Positions 16,374 through 24,569 of a stretch of DNA of 64,000 bases are shown here, piece after piece (position 1 is the first letter of the stretch; each line of letters opens with the position of its first letter). The position numbers were made by a program, and so were the translations under genes. Source of the stretch: Ferruginibacter sp. (GTDB lineage Bacteria > Bacteroidota > Bacteroidia > Chitinophagales > Chitinophagaceae); the NCBI GenBank assembly GCA_014379905.1, contig JACMKX010000125.1:1-64000 (forward strand). Reading direction: 5' to 3'. Under the pieces are notes generated by a model. It was not told the DNA's origin, searched no databases, and worked only from the letters and a program-made list of their open reading frames with translations.

Positions 16374-17528
16374 ATGAATTTTCAACTATCTGAAGAGCAC
16401 CTGATGATCCGAAAAGCAGCCCGGGATTTTGCACAGGCTGAATGCCTTCCGGGTGTTATAGAAAGAGATGAATTGCAAAAATTTCCCAAAGAACAAATAG
16501 AAAAACTGGCAGACCTCGGCTTTATGGGTATGATGGTAAAACCCGAATACGGTGGCAGCGGAATGGATACAGTGAGTTATGTATTGGCTATGGAAGAAAT
16601 TAGTAAAATAGATGCAAGTGTAAGCGTATGTATGAGCGTTAATAATAGCCTGGTTTGTTACGGCCTGCAGGAATATTGCAACGAAGAACAAAAACAAAAA
16701 TACCTCACACCCCTGGCACAGGGAAAAAAGGACGGAGAATTATACATTGGCGCTTTTTTATTGAGTGAGCCGGAAGCAGGTAGTGATGCCACATCTCAAA
16801 GAACAACTGCAGAAGATAAAGGCGATCATTATTTACTGAATGGCACCAAAAACTGGATCACCAATGGCAATAGCGCCAGCGTATACCTGGTAATTGCGCA
16901 AACAGATGTGGGCAAAGGCAGTCGTGGCATTAATGCATTTATTGTAGAAAAGAAGTGGGTAGGTGTAACAGTAGGTGTCAAAGAAAATAAACTGGGCATT
17001 CGCGGTAGCGATACACATACAATTATGTTTACTGATGTAAAAGTGCCAAAAGAAAACCGCATAGGTGAAGATGGCTTTGGTTTTAAATTCGCTATGAAGA
17101 CTTTAGCAGGCGGCCGTATCGGTATTGCATCGCAGGCATTGGGTATTGCAAGTGGTGCTTTTGAACTTGCATTGGCCTACAGCAAACAGCGCAAGGCATT
17201 TGGGACAGAGATCATGAACCACCAGATCATACAATTTAAACTGGCTGATATGGCAACAAGAATTGAAGCCTCACGGTTACTTTGCCTGAAAGCCGCTTTT
17301 GAAAAAGACGAGCAAAAAGATTATACCCTCAGTAGTTCTATGGCTAAAGTATTCAGCAGCGAAACTGCCATGTGGACGGCTACAGAGGCAGTACAGATTC
17401 ATGGTGGTTACGGTTTTGTAAAAGAATACCATGTGGAAAGACTGATGAGAGATGCAAAGATCACGCAGATATACGAAGGAACGAGTGAAGTGCAGCGGAT
17501 TGTGATAAGCAGGACAATTCTTAAATAA
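16374..17528 (+). CDS. Acyl-CoA dehydrogenase
   Basis: A 384-residue flavoenzyme of standard length that oxidises acyl-CoA to 2-enoyl-CoA and passes electrons to ETF. The start MNFQLSEEHLMIRKAARDFA at 16374 matches the family; an upstream TTG would add nine residues lying over the promoter. Landmarks: FLLSEPEAGSDATS (FAD/substrate site), KNWITNG, LGIRGSDTH, QALGIASGAFELAL, and the C-terminal IYEGTSEVQRIVISR with catalytic base Glu368. The short/branched-chain class is likely, but the acyl substrate cannot be set. EtfB and EtfA, its probable electron acceptor, are coded 10 kb away. A terminator follows. Confidence 0.94.
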   Translation: MNFQLSEEHLMIRKAARDFAQAECLPGVIERDELQKFPKEQIEKLADLGFMGMMVKPEYGGSGMDTVSYVLAMEEISKIDASVSVCMSVNNSLVCYGLQEYCNEEQKQKYLTPLAQGKKDGELYIGAFLLSEPEAGSDATSQRTTAEDKGDHYLLNGTKNWITNGNSASVYLVIAQTDVGKGSRGINAFIVEKKWVGVTVGVKENKLGIRGSDTHTIMFTDVKVPKENRIGEDGFGFKFAMKTLAGGRIGIASQALGIASGAFELALAYSKQRKAFGTEIMNHQIIQFKLADMATRIEASRLLCLKAAFEKDEQKDYTLSSSMAKVFSSETAMWTATEAVQIHGGYGFVKEYHVERLMRDAKITQIYEGTSEVQRIVISRTILK

Positions 17529-17573
17529 TGTGATAATTCGATAATATGCTAATCCCGTATAACCGGGACAGGT

Positions 17574-17608
17574 TGTGCTAATGAATGAAACGTTAGCACA
17601 TTTTTTAT
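17574..17608 (+). terminator. Intrinsic terminator after acyl-CoA dehydrogenase
   Basis: Stem TGTGCTAA (17574-17581) with TTAGCACA (17593-17600), an 11-base loop, then TTTTTTATT. Good form and orientation. Confidence 0.75.
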
Positions 17609-17609
17609 T

Positions 17610-17658
17610 GCGGGATTTGAGTGGGTCACCGCAAGACGGTGGCTCACTTAAATCCCGC
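17610..17658. repeat. REP-like hairpin, second copy of the TGGGTCACC family
   Basis: Arms of 22 bases (17610-17631 and 17637-17658), pairing with G-U but no true gap. The inner core TGGGTCACC/GGTGGCTCA is shared with the hairpin at 1791-1831, while the outer stem (GCGGGATTT/AAATCCCGC) is unrelated. It follows directly on a terminator. Confidence 0.65.
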
Positions 17659-17666
17659 AGCTGTAC

Positions 17667-17704
17667 CCTATCTGTCTAACTTCTACCTATCTGTCTAACT
17701 TCTA
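17667..17704 (+). repeat. Perfect 19-base tandem duplication before yggS
   Basis: CCTATCTGTCTAACTTCTA occurs at 17667-17685 and again at 17686-17704 without a gap. It runs up to the -7 box of the next gene, in the place where a -33 element would sit. Confidence 0.75.
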
Positions 17705-17705
17705 T

Positions 17706-17713
17706 TAACTTTG
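17706..17713 (+). promoter_or_regulatory. TAACTTTG promoter box before yggS
   Basis: TAnnTTTG match ending 8 bases before the ATG at 17722. The expected transcript start is within two bases of the start codon. Confidence 0.5.
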
Positions 17714-17721
17714 CCTGGAAC

Positions 17722-18474
17722 ATGAAAGTTAACAAAGAAATATACCAGGAAATTCTTTCCTCGCTTACGGAACACCAGGTGCTTGTGGCTGTTTCAAAAA
17801 TACAACCGGTTGAATCTATCCGAACTTTGTATGATATGGGTCAGCGTGATTTCGGCGAAAACTATGTGCAGGAGTTGCTGGCCAAAGAAGCCGTGCTTCC
17901 TAAAGATATACGCTGGCATTTTATTGGTCACCTGCAAAGCAATAAAGTAAAATACATTGCTCCCTTTGTTCACTTGATACATGGAGTGGACAGTGAAAAA
18001 TTGTTGGAAGAAATAAATAAGCAGGCGCTAAAAAACAATCGCCGCATTCATTGTTTGTTGCAGGTTCACATTGCCGAAGAGGAAACAAAGTTTGGATTTG
18101 ATGAAGCAGAAATTAAAGAAATAATACCACGAATTTTAGGCACCAATTCCACGAATTTTTTAAATGCAGATGTATGTGGCTTAATGGGCATGGCATCTTT
18201 TAGCGACGACGAAAATAAAGTAAGGTCAGAATTTAAAAAACTGCGCAGCATTTATGAGGCGTTGAACATATTGTTACAATCAGCGCAGGATGTTATTGAA
18301 CCACCGCTGCCTCCACCTTCCACCGCAAGCGTTCAACTTTCAACTTTCAACCTTAAACCTTTGAACCTCCTAAGCATGGGCATGAGCGGCGATTATAAAA
18401 TTGCTTTGGAAGAAGGAAGCAATATGATTCGCATCGGCAGTTTATTATTTGGTGCAAGATTATCCAACAATTAA
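17722..18474 (+). CDS. YggS/PROSC-family PLP-binding protein with extra segments
   Basis: A 250-residue PLP homeostasis protein; the family is normally about 225-230 residues. PLP Lys26 lies in AVSKIQP; then GENYVQEL (45-52), WHFIGHLQSNKVK (65-77), KFGFDE (123-128) and LSMGMSGDY (217-225), with RIGSLLFG near the end. The extra length is mostly at residues 184-214, a proline-rich stretch ending STFNLKPLN, whose DNA repeats TTCAACTTTC. A smaller extra piece is NSTNFL at 142-147. Both look like intergenic repeat words captured in frame. The protein should still fold since all motifs are kept. The next gene overlaps its stop by one base. Confidence 0.9.
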   Translation: MKVNKEIYQEILSSLTEHQVLVAVSKIQPVESIRTLYDMGQRDFGENYVQELLAKEAVLPKDIRWHFIGHLQSNKVKYIAPFVHLIHGVDSEKLLEEINKQALKNNRRIHCLLQVHIAEEETKFGFDEAEIKEIIPRILGTNSTNFLNADVCGLMGMASFSDDENKVRSEFKKLRSIYEALNILLQSAQDVIEPPLPPPSTASVQLSTFNLKPLNLLSMGMSGDYKIALEEGSNMIRIGSLLFGARLSNN

Positions 18475-19241
18475 TGAGTACTGAATTATTCATTCTTTGC
18501 ATAGCCGCATTTGCAGCGGGTTTTATAGATTCTATTGTAGGCGGCGGCGGGCTTGTGCAAACACCTGCCACATTGATTACGCTTCCCGAATATCCTGTGG
18601 CTACTTTATTAGGCACTATAAAAATACCTTCGTTTAGCGGCACGGCTATTGCCTGTTTTCAATATGCCAAAAAAGTTTCCCTGCAATGGAAACTGATTTT
18701 GTTTATGTGTTGTATTGCCTTAGCAGCTGCGATGGCAGGCTCTTATACAGTAAGCATGGTAAGCAACCAATTTATGAAACCCGTTATTTTCTGTATATTG
18801 ATTGCAGTAGCCATCTATACTTACAGCAAGAAAAATTTTGGCACCGCTGTTTCAAAAGATCTTCACCCCAGGCATGAATTGTGGTATAGCGCTTTGTTCG
18901 CTCTTATCATCGGTTTTTATGATGGCTTTATCGGGCCGGGAACCGGGAGTTTCTTAATGATATTTTTTATTGCCGCTCTTGGTTTCGATTTTTTAAAAGC
19001 GAGCGCCCATGCAAAATTTGTGAACCTGGCTACCAATATGGGTTCCATCATCTACTTTGGCGGCAGCGGTCATATTCTCTATCACTTTGCCATTCCAATG
19101 GCCCTGTGCAATATAGGTGGTTCATTTTTAGGCACCAGGCTTGCCATTGCCAAAGGAAATTCCTTTATACGGGTGTTCTTCCTGCTCGTTGTAGCAGCTA
19201 CCATCTTGCGCTTTGGTTATGATATATTTTTCAAGCGTTAG
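18474..19241 (+). CDS. TauE/SafE family membrane permease
   Basis: A 255-residue protein with about seven to eight hydrophobic segments. Residues 8-30 contain AAFAAGFIDSIVGGGGLVQTP, the TauE/SafE (DUF81) signature, and the second half repeats it as GFYDGFIGPGTGSFLMI (about 141-157). The family moves sulfonates, sulfite or other small anions, usually outward; the substrate here is unknown. The ATG overlaps the yggS stop by one base (TAATG), so the two are co-translated, though I know of no functional link. Confidence 0.9.
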   Translation: MSTELFILCIAAFAAGFIDSIVGGGGLVQTPATLITLPEYPVATLLGTIKIPSFSGTAIACFQYAKKVSLQWKLILFMCCIALAAAMAGSYTVSMVSNQFMKPVIFCILIAVAIYTYSKKNFGTAVSKDLHPRHELWYSALFALIIGFYDGFIGPGTGSFLMIFFIAALGFDFLKASAHAKFVNLATNMGSIIYFGGSGHILYHFAIPMALCNIGGSFLGTRLAIAKGNSFIRVFFLLVVAATILRFGYDIFFKR

Positions 19242-19335
19242 TAATCAATAATTATTGAGTTTAACCGATTTGTTAATTTTTAAACCTCTGTAGCAAATAG
19301 CTTTGCTGCACCTGATAATTCTATAACTTTATTAT

Positions 19336-20169
19336 ATGAAAACCTGGGAAAAAGCATTTGAATCAGAGAAGAACCGGAAAGCGCTTATATATACTGCCAT
19401 GATTTGCGCAGTACTGCTGCTGATGTTTTTTTTGATCAGCTGGAAAAATTCTCCTCCTCCACCCCCTCCGCCGGTACAGGACCTCATCGAAATTAATTTA
19501 GGTAATAATGCAGAAGGCTGGGGAGAAGAGCAACCATTAGTAAAAGGCGAAATGTCGCCTACGCAGGAAGAACCGGATATTGCACCACAACCTGCAGCCG
19601 CTCAACCCGAAGTAGAAGAGCCGGTAAAAGCGGAAGATAATGCAGAAGAAAATGCAGCTGCAGTAGTTAAAGCTGTAAAGCCTGCACCAAAAGCACCAAA
19701 ACCTACTACAGTTACATCTACCCCACCCGCACCAAAACCAAGGGTTCCCAAATTACCAACTTACCAGGGACCAGGTAATGGAAAAGGCAATGGTGCCACA
19801 GAAGACAATGGATATAAGAACCAGGGAAATAATCCCAATGGTAAAGGCGATGCCGGGGACCCGAGTGGTAACAAAGATTCTTATGGTAATACACCGGGTG
19901 GTAAAATTGGCGGACCAAAAGTTACCAGTGGTAACCGCAAAGTGATCCGTTACTATTCTTTTACTTCCGATCTTAAAAAAGCAACCATCTACGCCCAGAT
20001 AAAAGTTTCGGCTGCCGGCAGTGGTAGTTTTATCAAGATAGTAAAACCCAGTACCAGTTTTGAACAGGGTTATGCAAATGCTATCGCCGGTTACCTGCGT
20101 AATATGCAGTTTGACAAAGCAGGCGACGAAAGTATTGTTACCGTTCAGTTTAACTTTACCGTGAACTAA
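19336..20169 (+). CDS. TonB-like energy transducer / Tol-Pal spacer protein
   Basis: A 277-residue protein. Residues 1-17 are cytoplasmic, 18-37 are a single membrane anchor (ALIYTAMICAVLLLMFFLIS), followed by a run of seven prolines, a long Pro/Ala/Glu/Lys-rich spacer (about 80-150), a Gly/Asn-rich stretch (about 145-195) and a folded end of about 80 residues (YAQIKVSAAGSGSFIKIVKP). This is the build of Bacteroidota TonB/TolA-type proteins that normally follow ExbB and ExbD; no ExbB/ExbD is next to it. Downstream is folC after 140 bases, an arrangement common in this phylum. Confidence 0.8.
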   Translation: MKTWEKAFESEKNRKALIYTAMICAVLLLMFFLISWKNSPPPPPPPVQDLIEINLGNNAEGWGEEQPLVKGEMSPTQEEPDIAPQPAAAQPEVEEPVKAEDNAEENAAAVVKAVKPAPKAPKPTTVTSTPPAPKPRVPKLPTYQGPGNGKGNGATEDNGYKNQGNNPNGKGDAGDPSGNKDSYGNTPGGKIGGPKVTSGNRKVIRYYSFTSDLKKATIYAQIKVSAAGSGSFIKIVKPSTSFEQGYANAIAGYLRNMQFDKAGDESIVTVQFNFTVN

Positions 20170-20193
20170 ATCTCTTTCTTAAAAAAAACATAC

Positions 20194-20220
20194 AAAAGAG
20201 CCTCTTATGGGCGCTTTTTT
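20194..20220 (+). terminator. Weak terminator after the TonB-like gene
   Basis: Imperfect stem AAGAGCC/GGGCGCTT around the loop TCTTAT, followed by a T-run. One internal mismatch; position 25 bases after the stop codon supports it. Confidence 0.45.
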
Positions 20221-20309
20221 TAGTTGCTCAGTCTGAAAAGAGCTCTTAAGCCTGAGGCCACTCCCCTTTTCTTCCCCTCTTTGCGTGAAAAAGTTTTTAC
20301 TTTGCACTC

Positions 20310-21605
20310 ATGACCTACCCCGAAACTTTAGACTTTTTATATGCACAACTCCCGATGTTCACCCGAATTGGGGCAGCGGCTTATAAAGAAGACCTTCACA
20401 ATACTATCGCATTGTGTGATGCGCTGGGAAATCCACAACAAAAATTTAAAACCATCCATGTTGCCGGCACCAATGGCAAAGGCAGCACCAGTCATATGCT
20501 GGCAGCTATTCTGCAGGAGTCGGGCTATAAAACCGGCTTGTACACATCACCCCATATAAAAGATTTTGGAGAACGCATCCGAATCAATGGACAAATGATC
20601 GACCCGGATTTCGTCATTGATTTCGTAGAAAGCATAAGGGAATTACTGGTAACCGTTCAGCCTTCTTTTTTTGAATTAACGGTGGCCATGGCCTTTGAAT
20701 ATTTCGCAAAGGAAAAAGTTGACATCGCTGTAATTGAAACGGGCCTGGGAGGAAGATTAGACAGCACCAATATCATTAAACCTGTCTTATCTGTTATTAC
20801 CAATATTGGTTATGATCACATGAATTTACTCGGAAATACTTTGCCGGAGATAGCTTCACAAAAAGCGGGCATCATAAAAAAGGATACGCCCGTTGTTATT
20901 GGCGAATTACTACCCGAAACAATGCCGGTGTTTGTAAAAGAAGCCAATAAAAAAGAAGCTCCGGTGTATTTTGCGCAAAGCAGGTTCATTACAGAATACC
21001 TGGAACCTACAGGTAATTTACTTTTTTGCAATGTAAAAGACCTCGATGATGGTTCCTTTGAAAAACTACGGCTGGATCTTAACGGAATTTACCAGGCAAA
21101 AAACATCTGCACGGTTTTGATGACAGTGGAAATTCTAAGAAAAAAAGGATACCATCTCCCGGAAGAAAAAATGCATACAGCATTGGAAAATGTAAAAGGG
21201 TTAACCGGGCTCAGTGGGCGTTGGGATATACTTCAAAACCGGCCAACCATTATACAGGATGTTGCGCACAACACTGATGGCATCAGCCTGGTGCTGCAAC
21301 AGTTGAAACATAATTATCCTCAGTCAAATATTCATTTTGTATTGGGGTTTGTAAAAGATAAAGATGTAGAGCATGTACTGGAATTGTTTCCAAAAGATGC
21401 ACAATATTATTTTACCAATGCACATATACCAAGAGCACTACCTTTTTCAGAACTTCAGCAAACAGCTGCCAGCAAGGGCTTACAAGGCAATGGTTTTGAC
21501 AATGTGAATGATGCAATTGCTATGGCTAAAAAAAATGCGGCTGATAATGATGTGATCATGATCTGCGGCAGCTTTTTTATTATTGGAGAGATTGAGATGG
21601 GCTAA
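20310..21605 (+). CDS. folC: Folylpolyglutamate synthase / dihydrofolate synthase
   Basis: A 431-residue Mur-ligase-type enzyme that adds glutamate to dihydropteroate and to folates. HVAGTNGKGSTSHML (50-64) is the P-loop; TSPHIKDFGERIRING (about 79-94), ETGLGGRLDSTN and NIGYDHMNLLG follow in family order; SGRWDILQ and DVAHNTDG start the C-terminal domain. The last codons and the stop lie inside a palindromic repeat, so the C-terminal Met-Gly is repeat-derived. A TTACTTTG box ends 5 bases before the ATG, suggesting a very short or absent leader. Confidence 0.95.
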   Translation: MTYPETLDFLYAQLPMFTRIGAAAYKEDLHNTIALCDALGNPQQKFKTIHVAGTNGKGSTSHMLAAILQESGYKTGLYTSPHIKDFGERIRINGQMIDPDFVIDFVESIRELLVTVQPSFFELTVAMAFEYFAKEKVDIAVIETGLGGRLDSTNIIKPVLSVITNIGYDHMNLLGNTLPEIASQKAGIIKKDTPVVIGELLPETMPVFVKEANKKEAPVYFAQSRFITEYLEPTGNLLFCNVKDLDDGSFEKLRLDLNGIYQAKNICTVLMTVEILRKKGYHLPEEKMHTALENVKGLTGLSGRWDILQNRPTIIQDVAHNTDGISLVLQQLKHNYPQSNIHFVLGFVKDKDVEHVLELFPKDAQYYFTNAHIPRALPFSELQQTAASKGLQGNGFDNVNDAIAMAKKNAADNDVIMICGSFFIIGEIEMG

Positions 21606-21880
21606 AGCCCGGTTGCACAGATGGTTTTCCCTTCCCAGGCCTAAAGGCCAGGGCAACAATGATATATCATTCATCCTGCACGGATTTATGCAAATAATAA
21701 AAGATCTATCCTATAATATGAACTATAATTCCCCGGTCTTTACAAGGTTGCAATAAGAGGCATTAGTTAACTTAACCGGCTCTCTTCCAAAAATAAGCAT
21801 TAGTAAGAAACAGGATATATGATTTGCCCCGGTCTGTAGACCGGGGTATGAATGTGCGGTACCAACCGGGCTTTAGCCCA
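21598..21880. repeat. Composite palindromic REP/BIME-like block between folC and NUDIX genes
   Basis: An 18-base perfect inverted repeat bounds it: TGGGCTAAAGCCCGGTTG at 21598-21615 and its complement at 21863-21880. Each end is itself a small hairpin (GGGC-TAAA-GCCC). Inside are two more: CCCAGGCC-TAAA-GGCCAGGG (21634-21653) and CCCCGGTCT-GT-AGACCGGGG (21827-21846). The ends overlap the last codons of both flanking convergent genes and provide their stop codons. Such GC-rich palindromes with a TAAA loop resemble REP elements mobilised by RAYT transposases; no RAYT gene is in the window. Confidence 0.75.
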
Positions 21881-22427
21881 ATTTTTTGTCCAGGTATTGA
21901 AAAGCATAAAACATACATAATGCATGCATCGCCTGCACAATATGGTGTTCTTTCAATAAAAGCCTTACTTCTTCCAAAGCCTTAAAATGAAGCGTAATTT
22001 CTTCATTCGCATCCAATTCCTGCTCAGCAGTTTTTTTTCCGCCCGTTGCTAAAAATAAATAAGTGAAATTGTCCAGCACACCAGGATTGGCAGCGGTTTT
22101 GCCCAGGGCAATATATTGTTCAAAAGAATAGCCGGTTTCTTCCAGCAATTCCCTGGCAATAGCCTGTTGCGGATCTTCACCTTCATCCATAAAGCCACCG
22201 GGGATTTCAAGTATTTTTTGATGGATAGGATGGCGGTACTGCTCTACCAATATCACTTCATTTTGTTGAGTAATGGCCAACGCACAAACACTTACCGGTA
22301 ATTCAACTACAAAATAAGGATCAACGATTTTACCAGTTGGAGTTTCGTATCCATCCTTGCGGGCGGTGAAGTATTGATGTTTGCTTATGTACTCTTTTGA
22401 GATTATCTTAAATTCCTTCATAGTCAT
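21873..22427 (-). CDS. NUDIX hydrolase, ADP-ribose pyrophosphatase type
   Basis: A 184-residue NUDIX hydrolase. The Nudix box is complete, from Gly78 to Tyr100: GFMDEGE, then REL with Arg92 and Glu93, then EETGY with Glu96 and Glu97, which bind the metal. The preceding VEQYRHPI and LEIPGG fit the ADP-sugar pyrophosphatase (NudF) group. The exact substrate is not set. The start could be Met1 or Met3. The last residues, ending KKLG, and the stop lie in the palindromic block shared with folC. It is the last gene of a minus-strand run. Confidence 0.9.
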   Translation of the reverse strand: MTMKEFKIISKEYISKHQYFTARKDGYETPTGKIVDPYFVVELPVSVCALAITQQNEVILVEQYRHPIHQKILEIPGGFMDEGEDPQQAIARELLEETGYSFEQYIALGKTAANPGVLDNFTYLFLATGGKKTAEQELDANEEITLHFKALEEVRLLLKEHHIVQAMHALCMFYAFQYLDKKLG

Positions 22428-22493
22428 TTGTCATTACGTAATTCGTCATTATTGACCATCGACTAATGACCTTATGACAATTAAATTAAGTTT

Positions 22494-23018
22494 TTACCAG
22501 CCCATTCTCTCCCTTAGTTTGGTAATATGCGCGGTATGGTGTTTACCATGCCAGGCATACATTCCCAACAGGTGCCATAGGGTCATAGTTTTTTGATGCT
22601 CGGGATGAAAGACCGTTCTGTTCCACTCGTCCGTTGTCATATTTTTCAACACTTCCAGCAATCGTTTATGAAGCGCAAAAAGAATGGTTGCAGAAATATT
22701 AATCGGGAGATTTTTTGTATCCGCCATTTCTGCCCACAATTTTTCTTCATAAGGTTTGATGGCAGGGTTGTCTTCTGATAGCCCCAGTTTAAAACGAATG
22801 TATGCATTCATATGGCTGTCTGCCACATGGTGCACCAGCTGATGAACCGTCCAGCCCTCTGGTCGGTAAGGCGTTTGCAATTGTGCCTCATCAAGATTGA
22901 GTATGGCGTGTTCAATGTGCAAAGGCAATGTTTCAATATCAAACAACCATTCCCTGAGTTGTTGTTCAGAGAATGGTTGTGGAATGTATTTACCTATCGG
23001 GTATTTTAGTTCTTCCAT
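22494..23018 (-). CDS. YfiT/DinB-family metal-dependent hydrolase or transferase
   Basis: A 174-residue four-helix protein of the DinB/YfiT superfamily. The start MEELKYPIGKY and the block GWTVHQLVHHVADSH (55-69) are typical of the YfiT (BstA-like) branch. Metal ligands are probably His64, His157 and His161 (the latter in HGKHHTAHI). B. subtilis homologues are studied as thiol-S-transferases of bacillithiol; Chitinophagaceae activity is unproven. The ATG overlaps the stop of the FKBP gene by one base (TAATG), so they are translationally coupled. Confidence 0.88.
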   Translation of the reverse strand: MEELKYPIGKYIPQPFSEQQLREWLFDIETLPLHIEHAILNLDEAQLQTPYRPEGWTVHQLVHHVADSHMNAYIRFKLGLSEDNPAIKPYEEKLWAEMADTKNLPINISATILFALHKRLLEVLKNMTTDEWNRTVFHPEHQKTMTLWHLLGMYAWHGKHHTAHITKLRERMGW

Positions 23019-23749
23019 TATTGTGTAACGGCAGGTTTGATGTCTAAAAGTTCAATGTCAAAAAGTATGGTAGCATTCGGTCCGATGGAACTACCATTTC
23101 CTCGTGGACCATAACCCAGTTCACCGGGAATAGCCACTTTCCACTTGGCTCCTTTAGTCATTAGTTGCAGAATTTCTGTCCAGCCCGAAATTACTTCCGT
23201 TAACCGGAAAGTAGCAGGACCGCCATGATCTGCAGACGCATCGAATTTTGTTCCGTCGGTCAAAGTGCCATAATAATGAACAACAACGGTATCGGTAAGC
23301 GTTGGTTTTTTGCCGGCCGGATCGCCGGCTGTCAGTACTTCATATTGTAAGCCATTGGGTAAAACAGTAACACCCGGTTTCTTTTTATTGGCAGTCATAT
23401 AAGCATCTCCTTTTGCTTTTTCTTCATTCATTTTCTTTTGGGCGAATTCCTGTAATTTTTGTTGTAATGTCATACCAACCTGTTCTTCGTTTAATAAAGT
23501 TTGTCTTTTTTTGAAAACATCATCCATTGCTTTTTGTACCATGGCTGCATTTATTTCCGTGATGCCCTGTTGCTTCATGCTGCTGGCAATATTAAAACCT
23601 GCAGCATAGCTAAAACTATCGATACCGTTTTTAAGAACGGGAGCCGTAATTGTTTTAACCGGTACAGGTTTCTTTACCGGTGTTTTTTGTGCCATAGCCA
23701 CAGATGCCACAGCTGTGAAACCCAAAACAAAAAGAAAGTGTTTTTTCAT
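23018..23749 (-). CDS. FKBP-type peptidyl-prolyl isomerase, exported
   Basis: A 243-residue exported isomerase of the Mip/FkpA type. Residues 1-20 are a signal peptide ending AMA. Residues about 40-125 form the helical dimerisation domain (SFSYAAGFNIASSMKQQGI). Residues about 150-238 are the FKBP domain with VVVHYYGTLTDGTKFDAS, VISGWTE, AIPGELGYGPRG and TILFDIELLDI. It would help fold envelope proteins. Part of a minus-strand run (fbp, ABC ATPase, this gene, DinB-like, NUDIX), 47 bases after the ABC gene. Confidence 0.93.
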   Translation of the reverse strand: MKKHFLFVLGFTAVASVAMAQKTPVKKPVPVKTITAPVLKNGIDSFSYAAGFNIASSMKQQGITEINAAMVQKAMDDVFKKRQTLLNEEQVGMTLQQKLQEFAQKKMNEEKAKGDAYMTANKKKPGVTVLPNGLQYEVLTAGDPAGKKPTLTDTVVVHYYGTLTDGTKFDASADHGGPATFRLTEVISGWTEILQLMTKGAKWKVAIPGELGYGPRGNGSSIGPNATILFDIELLDIKPAVTQ

Positions 23750-23796
23750 GTATTTATTTTTATCGTATTTTAAAAAGTATGCAAATAAAAGTAAGT

Positions 23797-24567
23797 TTAT
23801 TCATCCCTCATCTCCTTACCTGTTAAATGTATGAAAACATCTTCCAGGTTGGCGGCTTTTACCTGTTTGGGGCGTTCAAAACCGGTTGCCACCAGGTCGT
23901 CGATCATTTTATCGGGCGAATCCATTGATATGATCTTTCCTTCATCCATAATGGCAATACGATCGCAGAGTTGTTCGGCCTCATCCATATAATGAGTGGT
24001 GATGATAACGGTAGTTCCGTTGTTCCGGATATCTTTTATGAGTTCCCATAAATTTCTCCTTGCCTGTGGATCAAGACCGGTAGTAGGTTCATCTAAAAAA
24101 ATAATTTTCGGCTGGTTAATTAAGGTGGTAGCGATAGAAAAACGCTGTTTTTGTCCGCCACTTAATTCCTTGCTTTTATTTTTGGCCTTGTCCTGCAGGT
24201 TTACTTTTTTGAGCAATTCCATCGCATCCACTTCCTTATTGTATAAACCTGCAAATAAACTAATTAACTCCAGTAGTGTAAGCCCGGGATAAAATCCCGA
24301 TGATTGTAACTGAACGCCAATGATCTTTTTAATATCCCCGGGTTGTTTATCCAGGTCGAAACCATTTACCGTTATACTTCCGCTTGTTTTTGTACGCAGG
24401 GTTTCAATGATCTCCAGGGTGGTGGATTTGCCTGCACCATTGGGTCCGAGCAAACCAAATATTTCTCCTTCAAATACATCGAAGGAAATATCTTTTACTG
24501 CTTTAAAATCGCCGTAATTTTTCACCAGGTTTTTAACGGATATGATCGTTTCCCGCATAATAATCAT
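23797..24567 (-). CDS. ABC transporter ATP-binding protein
   Basis: A 256-residue ABC ATPase. Walker A GPNGAGKST at 41-49, Q-loop near Gln86 (GVQLQSSGF), signature LSGGQ at 135-139, Walker B IIFLDE at 155-160 and the H-loop His in TTHYMDEAEQ. It groups with drug/antibiotic (DrrA/CcmA-type) exporters that pair with a separate ABC-2 permease. No permease gene is adjacent on either side, so the partner is elsewhere or lost. It starts 2 bases after the fbp stop; Met1 or Met4 may be the start. Confidence 0.92.
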   Translation of the reverse strand: MIIMRETIISVKNLVKNYGDFKAVKDISFDVFEGEIFGLLGPNGAGKSTTLEIIETLRTKTSGSITVNGFDLDKQPGDIKKIIGVQLQSSGFYPGLTLLELISLFAGLYNKEVDAMELLKKVNLQDKAKNKSKELSGGQKQRFSIATTLINQPKIIFLDEPTTGLDPQARRNLWELIKDIRNNGTTVIITTHYMDEAEQLCDRIAIMDEGKIISMDSPDKMIDDLVATGFERPKQVKAANLEDVFIHLTGKEMRDE

Positions 24568-24569
24568 TT

